Shown here: positions 49,200-57,734 of the stretch, one piece after another
How the letters are laid out: the number at the start of each line of letters is the position of its first letter
How positions within the stretch are numbered: the first letter of the stretch is position 1
DNA from: Cohaesibacter marisflavi
GTDB lineage: Bacteria; Pseudomonadota; Alphaproteobacteria; Rhizobiales; Cohaesibacteraceae
Reading direction: 5' to 3'
DNA: 64,000 nucleotides
Assembly (NCBI RefSeq): GCF_900115225.1
Contig: NZ_FOVR01000001.1
Location: forward strand, 705,668 to 769,667
Made by a program: the position numbers and the translations under genes
Notes under the pieces: generated by a model
Told to the model about the DNA's origin: nothing
The model's input: only the letters and a program-made list of their open reading frames with translations
Databases searched by the model: none

Positions 49200-50297
49200 A
49201 TGGTGAGGAATGAAGCGGCTTTGGAAAGCGCAATCTATTATGTCGACAAGGAGGAAGACAAGGCCAGCAGATCTCGGCATATGGTGCGGTTCTGGCTCTA
49301 TTGTGTCGCCTTTCTCGTTTTCCTTATGGTCGTGGTGGGCGGTATTACTCGTCTCACAGACTCGGGGCTTTCCATTACCGAATGGAAACCCATCCATGGC
49401 GCCATCCCGCCCATGTCAGTTGAAGAATGGAACGAGGAGTTTCTCAAATATCAGCAGATTCCTGAATATGAGCATGTTAACAAGGGAATGACGCTGGATG
49501 ATTTCAAGAATATTTTCTGGTGGGAATGGGGGCATCGCCAGCTGGGGCGCTTTATCGGCGTGGCTTTTTTTGTTCCCATGCTCTATTTCTGGCTTTCCGG
49601 AAGGGTGACCGCATCACTTAAGCCACGGTTGCTCGTGTTGCTTGGCTTGGGCGGATTGCAGGGCTTTGTCGGCTGGTGGATGGTTGCGTCAGGGCTGGTG
49701 GATCGCGTCGACGTCAGCCAATATCGTCTCGCTACCCATCTGATCCTCGCATCAATCATATTCTTTGCGCTGTTATGGGTCGCACGCGGCTATAGAACCG
49801 GACAGAAGATGCCCGAATGTGTCAGTGCGGATCGTCACGTCTGGTTGATGGGGATATTGACCGTCTGCATCATGGTGCAGATCTTTCTTGGCGCGCTGGT
49901 GGCAGGCACTCATGCAGGCTTGATTTACAACACATGGCCATTGATGGATGGCGGTATCATACCCGAGAAGATCTATGACACGGGGTCCGTCTGGCATTCC
50001 ATATTTGAGGATCATGCCACCATCCAGTTCAATCACCGCATGATGGCCTATCTGGTCGCTGTGATATGTCTCTTGCTATGGTTCCGTCTCAGGCGCGATC
50101 CCTTCAAAGGCGACATAATGCTGCCAGTCAACATTCTTGCGGTTCTGCTGGCATTTCAGGTTATCATCGGCATCACCACCTTGCTGTTTGCCGTGCCTTT
50201 CTCTCTTGCCTTGTTACATCAGGCCGGAGCAATGCTTGTATTGGGGTCTGCGACCCTTGTAATGCGCGATTTATACGATAATGCCCGGAAATATTGA
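49200..50297 (+). CDS. ctaA: Heme A synthase (COX15/CtaA)
   Basis: A 365-residue membrane enzyme with about eight helices. It hydroxylates heme O to heme A for aa3-type cytochrome oxidase. Conserved histidines are in HRQLGRFIGV, ATHLILA, QFNHRMMAYL and LLHQAGAML, and GGITRLTDSGLSITEWKP is a family signature near the first helix. An in-frame TTG at 49188 exists; ATG 49200 is chosen. The oxidase subunit genes are not in the window. Confidence 0.94.
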   Translation: MVRNEAALESAIYYVDKEEDKASRSRHMVRFWLYCVAFLVFLMVVVGGITRLTDSGLSITEWKPIHGAIPPMSVEEWNEEFLKYQQIPEYEHVNKGMTLDDFKNIFWWEWGHRQLGRFIGVAFFVPMLYFWLSGRVTASLKPRLLVLLGLGGLQGFVGWWMVASGLVDRVDVSQYRLATHLILASIIFFALLWVARGYRTGQKMPECVSADRHVWLMGILTVCIMVQIFLGALVAGTHAGLIYNTWPLMDGGIIPEKIYDTGSVWHSIFEDHATIQFNHRMMAYLVAVICLLLWFRLRRDPFKGDIMLPVNILAVLLAFQVIIGITTLLFAVPFSLALLHQAGAMLVLGSATLVMRDLYDNARKY

Positions 50298-50351
50298 CCC
50301 GATCAAAGCATTGGCTGTGAAATGAACGGGCGGCAGCACTGGCGCCCTTCT

Positions 50352-50792
50352 TTACGGAGTGCCATCCGTTTCAGGCTTGGGTGAGGGCGCTTCCGGTGCG
50401 TCCTCCTTGTCCTCTTCCTTTGGCGCCACCAGTTCCGGCGTAGGCTCCAACTGGTCCCATTTGGTCAGCGCATTCTGGTTGAATGACCAGCGATAATAGA
50501 GCGCCATGAATAGCCCGAAGATGGTGCCCGCAACAAGCGCAGCGCCGATGGCCATGAAGGGTGTCAGTTTTTGGCTTTGCCAGAGAATGAACCACATGAT
50601 CGCGCCCCAGAGCACGGCAAAAGGGGCTCCGGTGGTGATTATATTCATGCCGATACTGTTATAGTGTGGCGGCTTTATTCTGACACCACGGCCGCGCAAA
50701 AACCGATGCAGCGGCGGCGCATAGTTTCCTTCCACAATGGTTGTGCGTTTCAGTTCAGCAATGGCGAGTGTGTAACGTTCATCAAAATTCAT
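50352..50792 (-). CDS. DUF6404-like membrane protein
   Basis: A 146-residue protein. The N-terminal NYAPPLHRFLRGRGVRIKPP and the two hydrophobic helices (APFAVLWGAIMWFILW; AAALVAGTIFGLFMALYY) resemble DUF6404. The tail is rich in Glu, Pro and Lys. Function unknown. It is convergent with ctaA. Confidence 0.6.
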   Translation of the reverse strand: MNFDERYTLAIAELKRTTIVEGNYAPPLHRFLRGRGVRIKPPHYNSIGMNIITTGAPFAVLWGAIMWFILWQSQKLTPFMAIGAALVAGTIFGLFMALYYRWSFNQNALTKWDQLEPTPELVAPKEEDKEDAPEAPSPKPETDGTP

Positions 50793-50907
50793 TCGTCTGA
50801 CCTAGCAATGGATATATTCCAAATATCAAACCTATGCACACCTCTTGAGGCTGGCAAGGACTATCAGAGAGGATAAACGGGTTGATATGGTCAGAGCATG
50901 GCGGACA

Positions 50908-50935
50908 CAAAAAAGGCCGGGACTGTCCCGGCCTT
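50908..50935 (-). terminator. Terminator of O-acetylhomoserine sulfhydrylase gene
   Basis: GGCCGGG and CCCGGCC pair around ACTGT. On the minus strand a run of seven Ts follows. It lies about 25 bases past the end of the gene at 50958. Confidence 0.88.
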
Positions 50936-50957
50936 TCGAGATGATTTCAATTCACAT

Positions 50958-52238
50958 TCAAGCCATTGCCTGTTCGAGATCGGCGATGATGTCTTTTACA
51001 TCTTCAATGCCGATTGACAGGCGGACTGTATCCGGAGCCGCACCCGCTGCGGTCTTCTGCTCATCGGTCAACTGACTGTGAGTGGTCGATGCCGGGTGGA
51101 TGGCTAGAGAACGCGTATCGCCGATATTGGCAACATGGCTGAGCAGTTTGAGGCTGGTGATGAACTTCACACCTGCATCATAGCCGCCCTTGAGGCCGAA
51201 TGTGAAGACGGACCCTGCACCCTTTGGCAGATATTTCTCTTGTGCAGCCTTATGCGGGCTGGACTCAAGACCTGCATAGGAAACCCAGCTCACCTTGTCG
51301 TTGCTCTCAAGCCATTTGGCGACGGTGAGAGCGTTTTCGCAGTGGCGATCCATGCGCAGGGGCAGGGTTTCAACACCAGTCAGGATCTGGAAGGCGTTGA
51401 ATGGCGACAGGGTCGGGCCCAGATCGCGCAAACCAAGAGCGCGGCAGGTGATGGCGAAAGCCATCGGGCCAAAGGATTCGTAGAAATTGACGCCGTTATA
51501 TTCCGCGCGCGGGGTGTTGACCATCGGGAACTTGTGAGACTGCGACCAGTCGAAGTTACCGCCATCGACGATCATCCCGCCCATGGAGTTACCGTGACCA
51601 CCAATGAATTTGGTCATGGAGTGCAGAACAATGTTGGCACCATGTTCAATAGGCCGGCACAGATAAGGAGTTGCCATCGTGTTATCAACAATCAGCGGAA
51701 TGCCGGCATCCTTGGCGACTTTGGCAAAGCCCTCGATATCGCAGATCACCCCACCAGGGTTGGCGAGGCTTTCGATATAAATGGCTTTGGTCTTTTCATC
51801 AATCAGGCCGCGCGCTGCTTCCGGATCAAGTGCATCAGACCATTTGGCATGCCAGTCAAAACTTTTGAAGGTGTGGTTGAACTGGTTGAACGTACCGCCA
51901 TAGAGCTTGTTGGCAGCGACAATGTTGTCACCTGGTCCCATCAGGGAATGGAATGTAACAAACTGCGCTGCATGGCCCGAAGCAACGGCAACACCCGCTG
52001 AGCCGCCTTCCAGCGCAGCGATGCGTTCATCAAGCACAGCGGTCGTCGGGTTGGTCAGACGCGTATAAATATTGCCGAATTCCTTCAGCGCAAACAGATT
52101 GGCTGCATGCTCGGTATCGCGAAACTGATAGGATGTCGTCTGGTAGATCGGCGTGGTGCGTGCGCCAGTGGTCGGGTCGGCGTCAGCGCCAGCGTGAATG
52201 GCAAGAGTGGAAAAGCCGAGGGCTGTTTCTTCGCTCAT
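50958..52238 (-). CDS. metY: O-acetylhomoserine aminocarboxypropyltransferase
   Basis: A 426-residue PLP enzyme of the Cys/Met metabolism family that makes homocysteine from O-acetylhomoserine and sulfide. Lys210 in SMTKFIGGHG binds PLP, and RLTNPTTAVLDERIAALEGG and IYQTTSYQF are family features. ATG 52238 has AAGAGGAC upstream. The leader was examined for a SAM-II riboswitch; the conserved pseudoknot pairing is not present. Confidence 0.93.
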   Translation of the reverse strand: MSEETALGFSTLAIHAGADADPTTGARTTPIYQTTSYQFRDTEHAANLFALKEFGNIYTRLTNPTTAVLDERIAALEGGSAGVAVASGHAAQFVTFHSLMGPGDNIVAANKLYGGTFNQFNHTFKSFDWHAKWSDALDPEAARGLIDEKTKAIYIESLANPGGVICDIEGFAKVAKDAGIPLIVDNTMATPYLCRPIEHGANIVLHSMTKFIGGHGNSMGGMIVDGGNFDWSQSHKFPMVNTPRAEYNGVNFYESFGPMAFAITCRALGLRDLGPTLSPFNAFQILTGVETLPLRMDRHCENALTVAKWLESNDKVSWVSYAGLESSPHKAAQEKYLPKGAGSVFTFGLKGGYDAGVKFITSLKLLSHVANIGDTRSLAIHPASTTHSQLTDEQKTAAGAAPDTVRLSIGIEDVKDIIADLEQAMA

Positions 52239-52627
52239 AATCGTCCTCTTCATAAATCAGTGCAGAGCGTGCGGGCTTATCTCGCGACGTGCTTTGCCAA
52301 TAAAAAGTCAATGTATCTTCAAGATTGAAGTGTGTGGCAACTCTAGACCAGCACAACCCGCCGCGCCATTTGAAAGTGGAAAATATCGTTTTAAATTTTG
52401 CTCGATTGTTGAACGAGGTTTCTAATGATGGCGGTAAAAATGAAATATGAAAGGGAACCAATCAGGGATTTTATATGCTTGATTTTATTTGCTAATTTGT
52501 AGTTGAGCTGTCCGACCTTCCGCCGGGCGTCAAAATGTGCGGCGAGTGCGTAAAATTGAGCGCACAAATAGGAAGAGCGACAGATTGCTCCGTCGCTCAA
52601 ATTCAATTATCGCAGTTCATGTGCTGG
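52239..52627. other. Intergenic region upstream of metY
   Basis: A 389-base region. It probably holds the metY promoter and leader; no clear -35/-10 pair or known riboswitch is seen. A weak imperfect hairpin with GCA...TGC flanks is near the metY start. Confidence 0.35.
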
Positions 52628-53053
52628 CTAATTGAACATCACGCTTGGATGTTCAATTTTCGGGCAGCGATCCATGACCACCTTGAGCCCGGCATCCTCT
52701 GCTCGCTTGGCAGCCGCGGCGTTGAACACATTGAGTTGCATCCAGACTACCTTGGCTCCAACGGCAATGGCTTCATCCGTTACTCCGCCTGCTGCCTCGG
52801 AATTGCGGAACACATCCACCATGTCGATCGGGCCGTCTATATCGGAAAGACGGGCGACCACGCGTTGGCCCAGAATTTCCTGACCTTCCTTGCCCGGATT
52901 AACCGGAATTACGTCATAGTCATGATCAAGCAGAAAGCTCATAACCCGATAGCTGGCACGTTCCGGTTTGTCGCTGGCGCCAACTAGGGCGATGCGCTTG
53001 ACCGAAGAGAGGATGTCCTTGAGATAGTCTGCGGTATAGTCGCTATGGTCCAT
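52628..53053 (-). CDS. CoA-binding domain protein (YccU-like)
   Basis: A 141-residue Rossmann-like protein of the CoA-binding family: IALVGASDKPERASYRVM is the nucleotide loop and VIPVNPG the second strand region. AGGAGC precedes the ATG. It follows the enoyl-CoA hydratase gene by only 9 bases on the same strand, so the two are probably one operon. Function unknown. Confidence 0.85.
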   Translation of the reverse strand: MDHSDYTADYLKDILSSVKRIALVGASDKPERASYRVMSFLLDHDYDVIPVNPGKEGQEILGQRVVARLSDIDGPIDMVDVFRNSEAAGGVTDEAIAVGAKVVWMQLNVFNAAAAKRAEDAGLKVVMDRCPKIEHPSVMFN

Positions 53054-53062
53054 GGAATGCTC

Positions 53063-53878
53063 CTATTTAAGGCTGGGCCAGTCGGGCTTTCGCTTTTCAA
53101 TAAAGGCATTGACGCCTTCTATCGCATCATCTGCGAGCAGATTATTCGTCATCACATCCGTCGCGAGTGTATAGGCATCGGCCAGGGGCATTTCGTCTTG
53201 CCGATAGACAGCTTGCTTGCCAAAGGTCAGGGCTTCGGCAGATTTGCCTGCAATCTCTATCGCATATTTGTCGACGACGATCCGCAAATAGTCCTTCGGT
53301 ACAACGCGATTGACAATGCCATAGGCTTTGGCGGTGTGGGCGTCGATCATTTCACCCGTCACCAGAAGCTCCATTGCCTGTTTGCGTGGAACAGAGCGGG
53401 TGAGGGCAACCCCAGGACCGGTGCAGAATAATCCGATATTAATGCCCGGCGTACCGAAATCGGCTTCGTTGACAGTGATGGCTAGGTCGCAACTGGCAAC
53501 CAGCTGGCAGCCAGCCGCTGTGGCGGTGCCCTGGATTTCTGCGATGACGATTTTTGAGACTGTCTGGATTTTCTGCATCAACGCTGAGCAGTCCGTGAAA
53601 ATCCGGCTGAAAAAGGCTTCGCCTTTATCCGCATCATTACGATGGGAATTAAGTTCTTTGAGATCGTGTCCGGCGGAGTATACCGGTCCGTTGGCGGCAA
53701 GAACGATGACACGTGTTTGAGTGTCGGAGTCTGCTTCATCAAGCGCTGCGCTCAATGCAGCGATCATCTCTTCCGAAAGCGCATTGCGGCTTTTGGGACG
53801 ATTCATGATCAGGCGTCGCACAGGGCCGACCTGTTCGGTCAATAGCGCATCTTCCTGATTGGTGGCTCCTGTGGTCAT
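53063..53878 (-). CDS. Enoyl-CoA hydratase/isomerase family protein
   Basis: A 271-residue crotonase-fold protein. The oxyanion-hole segments are YSAGHDLKELN and IQGTATAAGCQLVASCDLA, and the catalytic glutamate region is in NEADFGTPGINIGLFCTGPG. It is similar in type to enoyl-CoA hydratases of fatty acid or amino acid breakdown; its exact substrate is not clear. GGGAGG precedes the ATG, and a CoA-binding protein gene follows. Confidence 0.88.
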   Translation of the reverse strand: MTTGATNQEDALLTEQVGPVRRLIMNRPKSRNALSEEMIAALSAALDEADSDTQTRVIVLAANGPVYSAGHDLKELNSHRNDADKGEAFFSRIFTDCSALMQKIQTVSKIVIAEIQGTATAAGCQLVASCDLAITVNEADFGTPGINIGLFCTGPGVALTRSVPRKQAMELLVTGEMIDAHTAKAYGIVNRVVPKDYLRIVVDKYAIEIAGKSAEALTFGKQAVYRQDEMPLADAYTLATDVMTNNLLADDAIEGVNAFIEKRKPDWPSLK

Positions 53879-54160
53879 TTTGGCCTCCCGGGACTCACTT
53901 GATTTTATTTGCTTCTGCGACCATGCCCGCTATTTGAACAGCAAGTCAAGCTTGGCCGGTATGCGTCGTCTTTTGCGCGAAACTGACAATTGGATGAAGT
54001 GGCCCTTAGAAGGCGTATAACCGGCAAGCGAGGGTCAATAGAGCGCATAGCTGGCAGATTGGAGGCTTTAAAGGCTATGACGAACTATTTGAGAATTTAC
54101 AGGAATTCTCAGATTCGGAATAATGAAGGCGTAACGCAATGGTCAGCGAGGAGGTACGTT

Positions 54161-54454
54161 ATGGAAAGCAAATATGCATGCGAAGCCCTCAAGAATCACG
54201 ATGTCCTCAAAATCAACTATCATGGCTATGACAGAAATGTTGAGGTTCATGCTGTTGGCAAAACCTTGCGCGGCAATGAACTGATGTATGTCTATCAGAC
54301 ATCCGGAGGATCGCGTACTGGCGACTTGGGCTGGAAGCGCATGAAGGTGGCCGACGCCAAATTTGTCGGAACCATCAATGGCGCCGCCAAAACACCCCGG
54401 CCAGACTATCACCATGAAGATACTGGCTTGCATGACACGGTTTGCACGCTGTAG
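54161..54454 (+). CDS. Hypothetical 97-residue protein (possible WYL-like fold)
   Basis: A small, soluble protein of unknown family. GAGGAGGT lies 7 bases before ATG 54161, and a strong terminator follows, so it is a separate gene. The segment KINYHGYDRNVEVHAVGKTL, with a later GWKRMKVADAKF, is reminiscent of the WYL nucleotide-sensing fold, but the match is weak. Longer in-frame starts back to 53990 exist without a ribosome-binding site. Confidence 0.75.
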   Translation: MESKYACEALKNHDVLKINYHGYDRNVEVHAVGKTLRGNELMYVYQTSGGSRTGDLGWKRMKVADAKFVGTINGAAKTPRPDYHHEDTGLHDTVCTL

Positions 54455-54505
54455 GCAAACAGGCCATCTTGGCCCAACGCTGCATGCAGTTAAGGTGTAA
54501 TCGAC

Positions 54506-54541
54506 AAACCGCCCGCAATTGGCTTTGTTGGGCGGTTTTAT
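54506..54541 (+). terminator. Terminator of the 97-residue protein gene
   Basis: AAACCGCCC at 54506-54514 pairs with GGGCGGTTT at 54530-54538 and is followed by TTATTT. Confidence 0.8.
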
Positions 54542-54677
54542 TTGGACAGTCATTGGTGAAAGGGCGGCCAAGGTGAAAAGCGGACCTTGGGTGCCAAAAA
54601 TAGATGTATTTTTTGTGGTAATTATATACCGCAAAAATATCGCATTGTTTTTATTAATGAATTTTAAACAAATTGGC

Positions 54678-54703
54678 TTGACAAAAACAAGGGTTGCTAT
54701 AAA
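54678..54703 (+). promoter_or_regulatory. Candidate rplM promoter
   Basis: TTGACA at 54678-54683 and TATAAA at 54698-54703 are both near consensus, but only 14 bases apart, which is unusually short. It is about 80 bases before the rplM start. Confidence 0.35.
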
Positions 54704-54781
54704 AGGAGCGCCAGACATTGCGGCGGCCTGAGAACGGTCGCCGTTTCACGTTGTCACATGACACCGAAATACGGAAGTGCA

Positions 54782-55249
54782 ATGAAAACTTTTTCTGCAA
54801 ATCCTTCCAACATCGAAAAGAAATGGATTCTGATCGATGCGGAAGACCTGGTGCTTGGTCGCCTTGCAGCGCTGATCGCAATGCGTCTGCGCGGCAAGCA
54901 CAAAGCAACCTTCACCCCGCATATGGATTGCGGTGATAATGTTATCGTAATCAACGCCGAGAAGGTTAAGCTGACCGGCCGTAAATACGAAAACAAAAAA
55001 TACTACTGGCACACCGGTCATCCGGGCGGCATCAAAGAGCGTACCGCTCGCCAGATCATCGAGGGGAAATTCCCTGAGCGTGTGATCCAGAAAGCCGTGC
55101 AGCGCATGCTGCCAGGCGGCCCGCTGTCTCGCGTACAGCTGTCTAACCTGCGTGTTTATGCAGGAGCAGCACATCCCCATGAAGCCCAGTCTCCAGAAGT
55201 GCTGGATGTTAAGGCACTGAGCGCCAAGAATGTGAGGGTCAATAAATGA
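54782..55249 (+). CDS. rplM: 50S ribosomal protein L13
   Basis: A 155-residue large-subunit ribosomal protein. It starts [20 protein letters not shown] and contains [18 protein letters not shown] and [15 protein letters not shown], all typical of L13. ATG 54782 is the usual start; the in-frame ATG at 54758 would add eight residues. The stop overlaps rpsI by 4 bases. Confidence 0.96.
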   Translation: MKTFSANPSNIEKKWILIDAEDLVLGRLAALIAMRLRGKHKATFTPHMDCGDNVIVINAEKVKLTGRKYENKKYYWHTGHPGGIKERTARQIIEGKFPERVIQKAVQRMLPGGPLSRVQLSNLRVYAGAAHPHEAQSPEVLDVKALSAKNVRVNK

Positions 55250-55728
55250 GCGATACAGTACAGTCTCTTGAAGACCTCGGCTCCGCTGTTGGCGTAGAAG
55301 CTGAAGAAACCGCTCCGGTTCATGTCCAGAAGCTCGACGCTCATGGCCGTGCCTATGCTACCGGTAAACGTAAAGACGCAGTTGCTCGTGTTTGGGTTAA
55401 ACCAGGCTCTGGCAAAATCACCGTAAACAAAAAAGACTTCAACGTCTATTTTGGTCGTCCGGTTCTGCAGATGGTTCTCAAGCAGCCAATCGTTGCTGCT
55501 GACCGTGATGGTCAGTATGACATCATCTGCACCGTTTCCGGTGGTGGTCTGTCCGGTCAGGCTGGCGCTATCCGCCACGGCATCTCCAAGGCTCTGACCT
55601 ACTACGAACCAGAGCTTCGCGGTGTCCTGAAAAAAGGTGGCTTCCTTACTCGCGACTCCCGTGTTGTTGAACGTAAGAAATACGGTCGTGCAAAAGCTCG
55701 CCGTTCCTTCCAGTTCTCCAAACGCTAA
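55246..55728 (+). CDS. rpsI: 30S ribosomal protein S9
   Basis: A 160-residue small-subunit ribosomal protein with an N-terminal acidic extension. [18 protein letters not shown] begins the core and the basic tail ends in [17 protein letters not shown], whose terminal residues reach the decoding site. It is the usual partner of rplM and is followed by a strong terminator. Confidence 0.97.
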   Translation: MSDTVQSLEDLGSAVGVEAEETAPVHVQKLDAHGRAYATGKRKDAVARVWVKPGSGKITVNKKDFNVYFGRPVLQMVLKQPIVAADRDGQYDIICTVSGGGLSGQAGAIRHGISKALTYYEPELRGVLKKGGFLTRDSRVVERKKYGRAKARRSFQFSKR

Positions 55729-55752
55729 TACCGCGTTTCGCTTTGCTATTCG

Positions 55753-55781
55753 AAAAGGCCCGCTTCGAGCGGGCCTTTTTT
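55753..55781 (+). terminator. rplM-rpsI operon terminator
   Basis: AAAAGGCCCGC and GCGGGCCTTTT pair over 11 bp around TTCGA, with a T-run after. Confidence 0.9.
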
Positions 55782-55853
55782 GTATTGGATGCGTGAAGGG
55801 CGATCAGAAGGGCAATGTCGACTTTTGCTAGAATCCTCTCTGAAGCCAGATAA

Positions 55854-55888
55854 AGAAAAAGCGCAAAGACAAACCAGACTTTGCGCTT
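55854..55888 (-). terminator. thrE intrinsic terminator
   Basis: AAGCGCAAAG and CTTTGCGCTT pair over 10 bp. On the minus strand TTTTTCTTT follows, 40 bases past the thrE stop. Confidence 0.85.
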
Positions 55889-55930
55889 CCTCTCATGGAT
55901 TGGACTTGTAGACAGGCGGGCGGGCTTCCC

Positions 55931-57232
55931 CTAGAGCGTCGGGAAACTTGGGCGTTTGATGATTTCGTTGATCAGGGTAATCGCTGCCGCAATGCCGCCA
56001 ATGGTGAAAACAACACTCAGCATGGAAGCGACTGAGCTGCCAAGCAGTGCAACGTCATAATTGTCGTGTTGGCTGGCAAAGGTCATCAGGCCGACGATCC
56101 CGTGGGCTGCTCCGCTTCCCGGAATCATCGGAATGCAGCCAGCGATGGCGAGCATGCTGCCCCCGGTAGGCACATAGACCGGCAATAGATACAGCAGGCG
56201 CACATAGACCGTAACGGCCGCTGCAGCCATCGTGGAGGACATGGCCAATCCCCATTGCGCATCCAGTCCCAATGTGCGCACAGCAAGGGCTATGCCGCCG
56301 CCAATTGCCGTCCAGCCAACGGTCCGCCAACTGAAGTTGAACAGAATACCGAATCCTGCAGCGGCAATGCCACCAAACAGGATATGATGCACAATACCGT
56401 GGTTGAGCAACTGGTCATAGGCACCGAACCGCATGAGAATATAGCGGGAGAGGGCGACGCCTACCGTCAGAAAAATGAGAACCATGAAGACTGTCAGTGC
56501 GCGCGCGCTCCCCAGCGTTGGCGAGCCTTCCATGATGTCGGTTTGCGCATTCATTGACGGAACGCCGGGGACGAGCAACAGCACCGAAGAAAACATCGCC
56601 ATCTCTGGTGTTACGCTGCCAACCAGCTGCGATATCAGGCCACCAATTGCCGAAGACACAAAGGCGACGATCGTGACCATGGCAAACACATTCTGCTTGT
56701 TAAGCACCATGAAATGCCGGATCGTCTGGCCGATGAAGCCCGCAAACCAAATGGGCAGAAACGCCGTCGCGTCTGTTCCGAGTAATTGACCAAAGGAAGC
56801 GCAGGCAAGGCCGGTGGCAAGTGCAACAGTCACCCAATGATGCTTGGGAGTCTTTTTCCTCAGTCCCGCCACTTCCTCAACAATTGCCTCGGGCGTAAGA
56901 GAACCCTGTGAGGCGCGCACGGCGAGGGCGCGGGCAGCGTTGTTGAGTTGAAGGTTGACGCCATGATGGCCCACTTGCAACAGCCGTGAGATGGTGTTTC
57001 CAACATCGCCGCCATCACGGACCGTCAGGCTGATGGAGGCATACCCGATACGCACCGCTATGGTTTCTGCGCCCAGCCCCTTGACCACCATTTCGATGCC
57101 GTTGCGCACAACCTCGGCCTTGGCGCCTGATTCCATGAGCATGCAGCCGACATTGAGCGCTGCCATGGCAATTTTTTCCAGATGCCGGTGTCTGAGCCGA
57201 ATATGGTCTTGTGAGGAGGGGCTGTCGATCAT
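55931..57232 (-). CDS. Threonine/serine exporter family protein
   Basis: A 433-residue inner membrane protein of the ThrE family. The N-terminal ThrE domain contains ALNVGCMLMESGAKAEVVRNG and a soluble region; about ten helices follow with the ThrE_2 part near GSMLAIAGCIPMIPGSGAAHG. The family exports threonine and serine by proton exchange. ATG 57232 is chosen over the in-frame start at 57286. A cluster of hairpins lies upstream. Confidence 0.85.
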   Translation of the reverse strand: MIDSPSSQDHIRLRHRHLEKIAMAALNVGCMLMESGAKAEVVRNGIEMVVKGLGAETIAVRIGYASISLTVRDGGDVGNTISRLLQVGHHGVNLQLNNAARALAVRASQGSLTPEAIVEEVAGLRKKTPKHHWVTVALATGLACASFGQLLGTDATAFLPIWFAGFIGQTIRHFMVLNKQNVFAMVTIVAFVSSAIGGLISQLVGSVTPEMAMFSSVLLLVPGVPSMNAQTDIMEGSPTLGSARALTVFMVLIFLTVGVALSRYILMRFGAYDQLLNHGIVHHILFGGIAAAGFGILFNFSWRTVGWTAIGGGIALAVRTLGLDAQWGLAMSSTMAAAAVTVYVRLLYLLPVYVPTGGSMLAIAGCIPMIPGSGAAHGIVGLMTFASQHDNYDVALLGSSVASMLSVVFTIGGIAAAITLINEIIKRPSFPTL

Positions 57233-57734
57233 GTCTGGTCTCTGCTTGGTGCCTGTTGCAATAAATGTGTTTGGCCACTCTGGCAAAGCTTAATCGATCA
57301 GAGCCGGGTGAATGCCGCGAGCCAAACCCAACGGTTAATTGGGCATATAATAGAAATTTGAATTCGAATGCTGTCTGTGTTCTCGTATTGTATCACATGC
57401 TGGACCTTTGCGAGGACGGCCACTGACTAACCCATCAAGGCATGAAAATGCACCGGGATAGTTGCTTCAGCAGACCACTCAAAATTGCATGGCTCGACTT
57501 TGCAGGGATGCTATTTACAAAAGGTAATGGAAGACAGACCGTCGCCCCCAATAACGCAATAGCATCACGGGGGCGATTTCTCCTGGCGGAATGGGTGTTC
57601 CGTCTGGAATAACCCGGCTTTGTGGGTCTGGTGGGGTCCGGGTTATTTCAAGACTGGAGAACCAGTCTTGAATGGGGTTTTTCGGCTATTAGCGCCGGAC
57701 TTGTGGTGCAAAAAGAGTGGCAGGGCACAAGGCC
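57233..57734. other. Intergenic region with tandem hairpins
   Basis: About 500 bases between the thrE start and the end of the RND gene. The right part, 57540-57680, carries four consecutive inverted repeats, listed separately. No coding frame is supported. Confidence 0.5.
57542..57672. ncRNA. Candidate structured RNA (four tandem hairpins)
   Basis: Inverted repeats in order: TCGCCCCC/GGGGGCGA (57542-57576), GGCGGAA/TTCCGTC with one G-U pair (57585-57604), AATAACCCGG/CCGGGTTATT (57608-57647) and the perfect TTCAAGACTGG-AGAA-CCAGTCTTGAA (57647-57672). Neither strand has a T-run directly after the last hairpin, although TGGGGTTTTT follows on the + strand. It could be a stable RNA, a bidirectional terminator region or an untranslated leader of thrE. 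Confidence 0.4.

Larger units (their letters stand above)
54455..54781. other. Intergenic region upstream of rplM
   Basis: A 327-base region holding the terminator of the 97-residue protein and the candidate rplM promoter. No other gene is seen. Confidence 0.5.

Noticed and set aside
51135..52001. 288-residue open frame antisense to metY
   Set aside because: It is a shadow of the PLP enzyme gene and lacks a ribosome-binding site.
52239..52400. SAM-II riboswitch upstream of metY
   Set aside because: A CGCGAGATAAG stretch recalls the SAM-II core, but the first stem and the pseudoknot partner are missing.
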